Source: Hydractinia symbiolongicarpus (lineage: Eukaryota > Cnidaria > Hydrozoa > Anthoathecata > Hydractiniidae). Taken from it: a stretch of 64,000 bases of DNA. The notes under the pieces are model-generated. The model made no database searches. It saw only the letters and a program-made list of their open reading frames with translations, and was not told the DNA's origin. Made by a program: the position numbers and the translations under genes. Below, in pieces: positions 58,263 to 64,000 of this stretch (within the stretch, counting starts at the first letter, position 1; each line of letters begins with the position of its first letter). Location: the NCBI RefSeq assembly GCF_029227915.1, contig NC_079887.1, positions 15,931,650-15,995,649 of the forward strand. Reading direction: 5' to 3'.

Positions 58263-59785
58263 TAAGTATGTTACTGGCAGGTGCATAACGCAATTCTAAT
58301 AACTTGAATATTCTAACATTGTTTTGTTGTGCTTTCTTTGTTCACATAAGCTTTTTTGGTTCCTTCTCATAGCTTGTTTTCGACAATATGTTTACAAATT
58401 AGTTGTTGCCATGCAACAACAGGAAGATTCACAGCACAATTGGTGTATAGTCAATCTCTTTTCCAGAGCTCCTGTTTTGTTTTGTGACATATGGCTAGTG
58501 CCAGGAGTGCGAGAAGCTTTGGGGAAGAAATCGACGTATAGCATTTCCTGAATACGATCGAGATATTTTGTAGTAAAGTCGTTTTCAAACAATTTCTTGC
58601 GGTGTGTGCTCTGGTGAAAAACGATTTTTTTCTTTTTTTGAACGAAGAAAGAGCAATATGGTCCATGACAATAGAATCAATTTCTAGCCGGCAAAGCAAA
58701 AACAAAATTCAATATTTTTTTGTTTCCCGTAGACAATAAAATAGTAAAGTTCTGATGAATAAATCCAATTCAAAGCCTATATTTCCATTTGCTCTCCTTC
58801 TTCTTTTGAAAAACGAGAAATTTGAGAAAGCTGTTAAAACCTCTTTTGCATGTTATTTTGGGTCTTTGGTACAATTTTAGAAAATTGAAAGCACGTTCAT
58901 TATTTGATCGAAATAACAGCACTAACTTCTTGTAGAAAATGTGTGAATTTGCACATAGTCATGATTTACATAATGTAGTAGAAACTTTTCAACTGGCGCG
59001 AAAAAAAAGCTCTGTGAACGAGATTAAGGTAGTAGACGTGAAAGCAAACGCGATTATACTATACAAAAAAACTAAAAAGGTACATCAAAATGTTAAATTT
59101 TTAATTTTATTGTTTTTCCACCTTGTACACAGACAAAATAATTGTTCCTTTCAAAATTTCAGAACAACTTCATCCTCAGGGATTTTTTGCCTGTGACAAT
59201 CGGTTCCAATTAAAAGGCGTACACAAAAAATTCAATGATCTGGATTTTCCCCCGCCACTTTCTCTTTTGATCGTAATTTACAAAGCGATAAGGTCTTTCA
59301 CAAAAACGCGTGTTTACCGAAACAACACTTGGACCCCACCGATATGCATTATGCATATACATATACGCCTTTGCATTATTGACCCATTCCCTGCTTCCAT
59401 GGATAACTTTGGTCTCTTCTTTGTAAATATTTATGGGATTTTTTTTAAAAAAAAAACATATAGTGGTGCAATTATTTGAAAATTTCTTCTTTGGAAAGGG
59501 AAAAATTTAAAAATAAAAATTACTGTCAATATTAGATAATTCTGATGTTGCGTGCACGCTTTGCCTTTGATATTTATCCGTTGAAACCAATGCGATATAT
59601 CTTTCCCTTTATGAATAATTAAAATGGTCAGAAAAGAAAAAACGAAGAACTTCGTGGATTTTCAGTAATTTTTCTAATTTCTTTTCAACTCTCTCTACGA
59701 AGGAGTTCAAGAAAGCCAAGTTAGCAAGAAGAAGGACGAGGAATTCGAATTCAACTTTCAACCAAAATAAAAACAAAAACAGTCC

Positions 59786-59797
59786 AAGATGGCGGAC
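59786..59797 (+). promoter_or_regulatory. YY1-like motif over the GRK start codon
   Basis: AAGATGGCGGAC overlaps the ATG at 59789 and fits the YY1 consensus found at the starts of many TATA-less genes. Confidence 0.45.
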
Positions 59798-62700
59798 CTC
59801 GAGGCCGTCTTGGCCGATGTCTCTTATTTAATGGCTATGGAAAAATCTAAATCTACACCAGCAGCTAGGGCAAGTAAAAAGATAGTACTACCAGATGCAT
59901 CGTAAGTGCCAGTTCTCTACATTTTAAGTGCACATTGTCAACAATTATCTCTGCGTATATACTTTTTAGCCAGCTTAGCTGCTACCTAAACCTAGCCAGA
60001 GGTAGCTAGCTAGCTGGTTAGTTAATTGCGAAATGACAATATGATATGGTACGATAGAGTTCAGCTAACCAGTTAGTTTATCTAGCTAATAGATGGATCG
60101 CGATTGTGTACAAACGTAGGTTTTAGCACGTGTGTTTAGTAAGTAAAAGAGTAGGACCATAGCTGACTGGCTAGTAGCTAGCTAGCTATAGATAGGTTAA
60201 AATGATTTTTGGCAATTCATAACTATACATTATAAACCCAAGGTACAAAAGGCACTGCCACTAATTTTTTAACTAGCATACAATAATCACATATAACCTT
60301 CATTCATCAGACCCAAGGTTCACCCAGAGGAGATACAATTTCACCAGTTAAATTTTTATAGAAATGAAGCAAGATATGCTGGGTAATCTAGTAAGCCTAT
60401 TTTTAAGCATATTGTAAATTGGTTTACAAATAGGTTTACGAAGTAAATTTTCTCAAAACTATCAAGATGAAGACTGGCGAAATAGTACCACCCTTGCGAA
60501 GAAAATAAAACCATAGGTCTAATAATGGGTCTAATAATAATTTTTTAATGTTAATTTCTATAAATTTTTGTAGTTTGTATCTAGCGAATTACTTACGCAT
60601 GTTCATTATTCTCATCACAAAATTAAAACATTTTATCGTGCAGAAAGTTGTATATTAGTTAACTCTACCCTTTTTCACCTTTTTTAAGTTGTGTAGGTTT
60701 AATAGAAAGTTTAATAAAAATAAAAAGTACAATTTTTTGAAATTGTGTGCTTTCTTTTTTTCAATCCTACCAGTCTCTGTTTAATTGACATTGGCAAGTT
60801 TGTCAATTGGTTCCCTGTTCCATGTTTATAACTTATTGGTGAGATGAAACATAAATGGAGAAGAATGGAATTGGTTTCACACCATCTTATACTTGCAGTT
60901 GCCACGTGAATGCAGTGAGGTGAACTTTAGAGTCCAAATTTTTTAGTTGCAAAATAACTGCTAAAAAGTTAATTTATGTAACACAATAAAGATTATTAAA
61001 TCCATGGCATTGCACTTGTAACTTTTGGACCAATTCTAAAAATCATATGAAAAAATGATTTATGTGGGTAACTAGGAATTCTTATAAACAAATTTGGAGG
61101 AATTGCCCTAAGTAAATTTCAACCACCCTTTGGACAATTAAATTCTTTCCAAAACCTTTAGACTATTGCCTTCTTGTTGGGAATAGTCTAATTTTGATTG
61201 ATATAAGCTCAACCCAATAAATGCAGTTAAAAATTGATTTAAGAATTTAAAATGACAACAGCACAGTGTCAACACAGTATCATTATTTGTGCCTAGTAAC
61301 ATCAGAATGTGAGTAAAATTATTCATCAAGTTGCATTTTGAAAACATTGTAGCTCTTGTTGTGTATAGCTTGTGTACAGATTTTATGCAGAATGGTATAT
61401 AGTTAAAAAAGTTTTGAGTAACTTCATCTCTGCAAAGATATTTACTGCAAATTTTTTCGTATATCAATTTTCTGCAGGACGTAACCCATTAAGTTCTTTG
61501 TTGGTCAACTAAAAGTATCTTCACTTCTGGAAGTTATTTTAGGAAAAATACTATTGACATATCACTTGCCACTTATGTCACAAATTATAACTTAACTGAG
61601 TAATATCCAAGTGATAAACTATAATAGCATGTCAGGTTATTGTTTAAATGTTTTAGGACTTGATTTAAAGGGTTTTGTCCTTATTTTTGAGTATTAATTG
61701 CCAACTGAAAAGAGAAAATTAACCTGTGCGTGATTTAGCAAAGAAAATAATAAAATAATAATAATATAGCAAGTGAAGTGTTAACTGAAACATGTACAAG
61801 TGAAAAAGATCAGGAATCAGGCTTTGACCCAATCAAATCTAAATCCAATATTGGATTGATTCAGATTCACGTTGCAATGGCATACTCCTGTGAGTATCAG
61901 AATGAAATTCAAAGTGCTCCCTGGTCTAGAGCCTCTTAACCTTTTTACCCTTGCTCAATTTGTCATCTAGAATGTTGGATGCTACCTCTTTGTGCTTGAT
62001 AATAATTAAAAAATGACAAAAATGCAATCTTTACCTGCTTGCAAGAATTGTGTTGCAGTGTGAATTGGTGGGGAAGACTCTGTTAAGGCAATAAGTTTGT
62101 ACCACAAACAAAAAAATTTGTTCAATGCACTTTTGATTTTGCCAAAGTTGTTAGAGATATGATGCTTGGTATAACTGTCCATCTCATGGCACAACATCAT
62201 CTTGACTCAATAAAGAATTTTATTGAGAACATTTATTTAAATGTCAAGTTGGACAAAGCAATCAAAAGTGTATGAGCATCAATTTTAACAAGCAACCAGC
62301 ATAAAAAAAAAGTCTCTAATAGTAAAAATTGTAATCTATCTGTTATTTTATTTTTAAAGGTTTAACAATTTTTTTTTTGAAAAATGCCAGTAAAGCTACA
62401 GCTAAATTTTTTAAAAGATCGGATTTTAATTGAAACATGCCAAAATTTAATCAATACTCTACCAATATATTATAATTTGTGGGCAAAGTTATAGACTTTT
62501 TTTGAAGGGCTTTTTTACATCAAGATTCTGGAACACTTTCTAGTTTCAGGGTCTTTTAGCCCTCACATCAAGATTCTATAACACTTTCTAGTTTTAGGGT
62601 CTTTTAGCCCTCATTCTTTTTAGGACAGAATTTAGTGTTTCAAACCTAAAAACCAAACTGTTTGAAAATTGAATGCTGACCTGTTTTGCCAGTGTGTTAG

Positions 62701-64000
62701 CAGTCCATCCTAACAAAAATGTTTAATGCAGCTATGTTGACGTTAAAAAAGCATAATTTTTAAAAAAAGTCGAAATACACATTGGTAGTAACTAAAATGG
62801 AATATGGTAGAGTTTTTGACAAAACTGCTAAGAATTAAAGTATATATAGTTTTTAAAACTTTTTTTTAAACTTAAACTATTTTTGTCCAGCATCTAAAAA
62901 GAATTATATATTATTTTACTTTTCTTTATAGAGTCTACAGTGTTATGCACAAATACCTTTCAGACAGAGAAGAAGTTAAATTTGACACAATCTTTGATCA
63001 AAAATTAGGTAAGGTTGTTGATGTTTTATCACAAATTTCGTCACTTTCCACCGTTTTTTTTTTGTAACTAAACAAGCAAAAAATACAAACCCAACCTTGT
63101 AAGTATATAAACAAAAAAATCTCCTACGTGGAAGGTAAACACAAGCAATATTTTATGCGTGTGTTTTGTGTCAAAGATCAAGCAATATTTTATGCGTGTG
63201 TTTTGGGTCAAAGATCGGTCTTCAACAAATACAATAAAAAAAACTGAAATTGCTTTGAGTGATGTAGCAATATTGAAGCTGGGTGAAGTAAAGTTTATAT
63301 TTTCTTTTTTCTTACTTTTACAGGTTTTTTATTATTTCAAGAATTTTGTGAACAACAGTGCGATGAACCGGTACCTCAAATAAGATTCTATGAAGCTGTA
63401 AGTATATAATGCAGCATATCTGTATATTTTCGAAAACCTTTTGTTGTAATATGCAATGCATTGTTGGATCTAGTGAGAACAACTTGTTCAGATGTCTGTC
63501 ATACGGATTACTATCTTCTCTTTGAGAATTCAAGAAAACCTTTCAGTCTTGTCAAAGAAAAAAAAGCTAGGTGTATGGTACTTCACATGCTCAAAGTGGG
63601 CAATGTATGCTGCTTTTATTGGCATGTTTGCATTTTGAAGTTTTTATTTAACTACACCCTTTTTCTAATTAAGCATGTCACATATCTTTTTCATATTTTT
63701 AGTAGTATTTATATAATCAAAAATCTTCATAAATAGGAATATATGCATTGTACTGCACTGCACAAAGGTAAAACAATTTTAAGGGTTGGAAAACATGAGT
63801 GTATGCAACTATTAACCGAACATTAACTTGGTAATTTAGGACTAATTTAAAAAGAAGAATGTAGCAATGAGAAAAAAAGGAATCAATAATTTTAAATTGT
63901 TTTTCTCGTTATTAGATTAAAGAATATGAAAGTTTACAAAGTGTCGAAGATAGATTAAGCAGAGCTCGTGAAATATTTGATAACTACATTATGAAGGAGT
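59789..64000 (+). CDS. GRK2/3-like: G protein-coupled receptor kinase 2/3 (beta-adrenergic receptor kinase), 5' part
   Basis: Four exons: 59789-59901, 62932-63008, 63324-63397 and 63916 to beyond the window end; GT/AG borders and phases fit, giving 116 residues so far. The N-terminus [20 protein letters not shown] and AARASKKI is almost identical to vertebrate GRK2; this helix docks the kinase onto active receptors. Exons 2-4 ([49 protein letters not shown]) are the start of the RGS-homology domain that in GRK2/3 binds G-alpha-q. Kinase and PH domains must lie beyond 64000. It phosphorylates activated GPCRs at the membrane and starts desensitisation. Intron 1 (3.0 kb) has TAGCTAGC-type runs and no other gene. 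Confidence 0.95.
62517..62613 (+). repeat. Tandem pair, 48-bp unit, in GRK intron 1
   Basis: Two copies of a unit starting ACATCAAGATTCT and ending TTTTAGCCCTC; they differ at about three positions. Confidence 0.9.
63143..63216 (+). repeat. Tandem pair, 37-bp unit, in GRK intron 2
   Basis: AAGCAATATTTTATGCGTGT starts both copies (63143 and 63180); a single difference is seen near the end. Confidence 0.92.

Larger units (their letters stand above)
49206..59785. other. Gene-poor 10.6-kb stretch
   Basis: I find no supportable gene. Contents listed separately: a 69-bp duplication, two SINE-like repeats, a hairpin, a TIR element, a decayed tandem repeat and a tetranucleotide run. 51900-52260 has recurring GGACGTCCTTTT/ACATCC words, probably another decayed repeat. 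Short frames (50124, 50507, 57133, 58939) are low-complexity. Confidence 0.5.

Overview
The window is animal nuclear DNA: AT-rich, intron-containing and full of short inverted-repeat transposons. The gene set (H2A.X, a KIF-binding protein, a FYVE-containing myotubularin, GRK2/3, a GT31 glycosyltransferase, a class A GPCR) is metazoan. The mix of divergent orphan proteins, single-exon genes, MITE-like elements and degraded LINE and copia copies suggests a cnidarian, possibly a hydrozoan. That placement is inference; no sequence here names the species.

Layout. 1-2.5 kb holds a 1.44-kb terminal-inverted-repeat element with 10-bp target duplications. 3.1-4.1 kb holds a polyadenylated H2A.X gene with an intron in its 5'UTR. 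4.3-8.6 kb is accessory DNA: a hAT-like end, a perfect 24-bp-arm palindrome, a fold-back element, and a run of broken minus-strand frames that look like a decayed multi-gene element. 9.2-10.1 kb is an unrecognised basic, proline-rich protein with a PP1-docking-like motif. It is followed 50 bp after its stop by an indel-free 112-bp tandem array. 13.6-15.5 kb is KIFBP on the minus strand. 16-17 kb and 20.5-21.3 kb carry LINE remnants.

22.45-24.04 kb holds the most unusual structure seen: 19 short hairpins sharing the core CCTGAGCGTCAGG. Their flanking arms differ from hairpin to hairpin but usually stay complementary within each hairpin, and they are arranged in a five-hairpin higher-order unit of about 176 bp.

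28.3-44.4 kb is an MTMR3/4-type myotubularin, resolved here into 15 coding exons (1062 residues) with consistent splice phases. Its 6.5-kb intron 2 contains mariner-type and copia-type relics, and its intron 12 a hAT-like MITE. 46.5-49.2 kb holds a single-exon GT31 glycosyltransferase and, tail to tail, a single-exon orphan GPCR. 49.2-59.8 kb has no gene I can support, but holds tRNA-derived SINE-like repeats, a second member of the 1-kb TIR family, and decayed repeats. At 59.8 kb a GRK2/3 gene starts and runs off the window end in its fourth exon.

The genes do not form a pathway cluster. GRK2/3 and the GPCR act in the same general process (receptor signalling and desensitisation), but nothing here links them specifically. 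Limits: all identities come from reading motifs and alignable blocks by eye; exon borders rest on GT/AG sites and reading-frame continuity.
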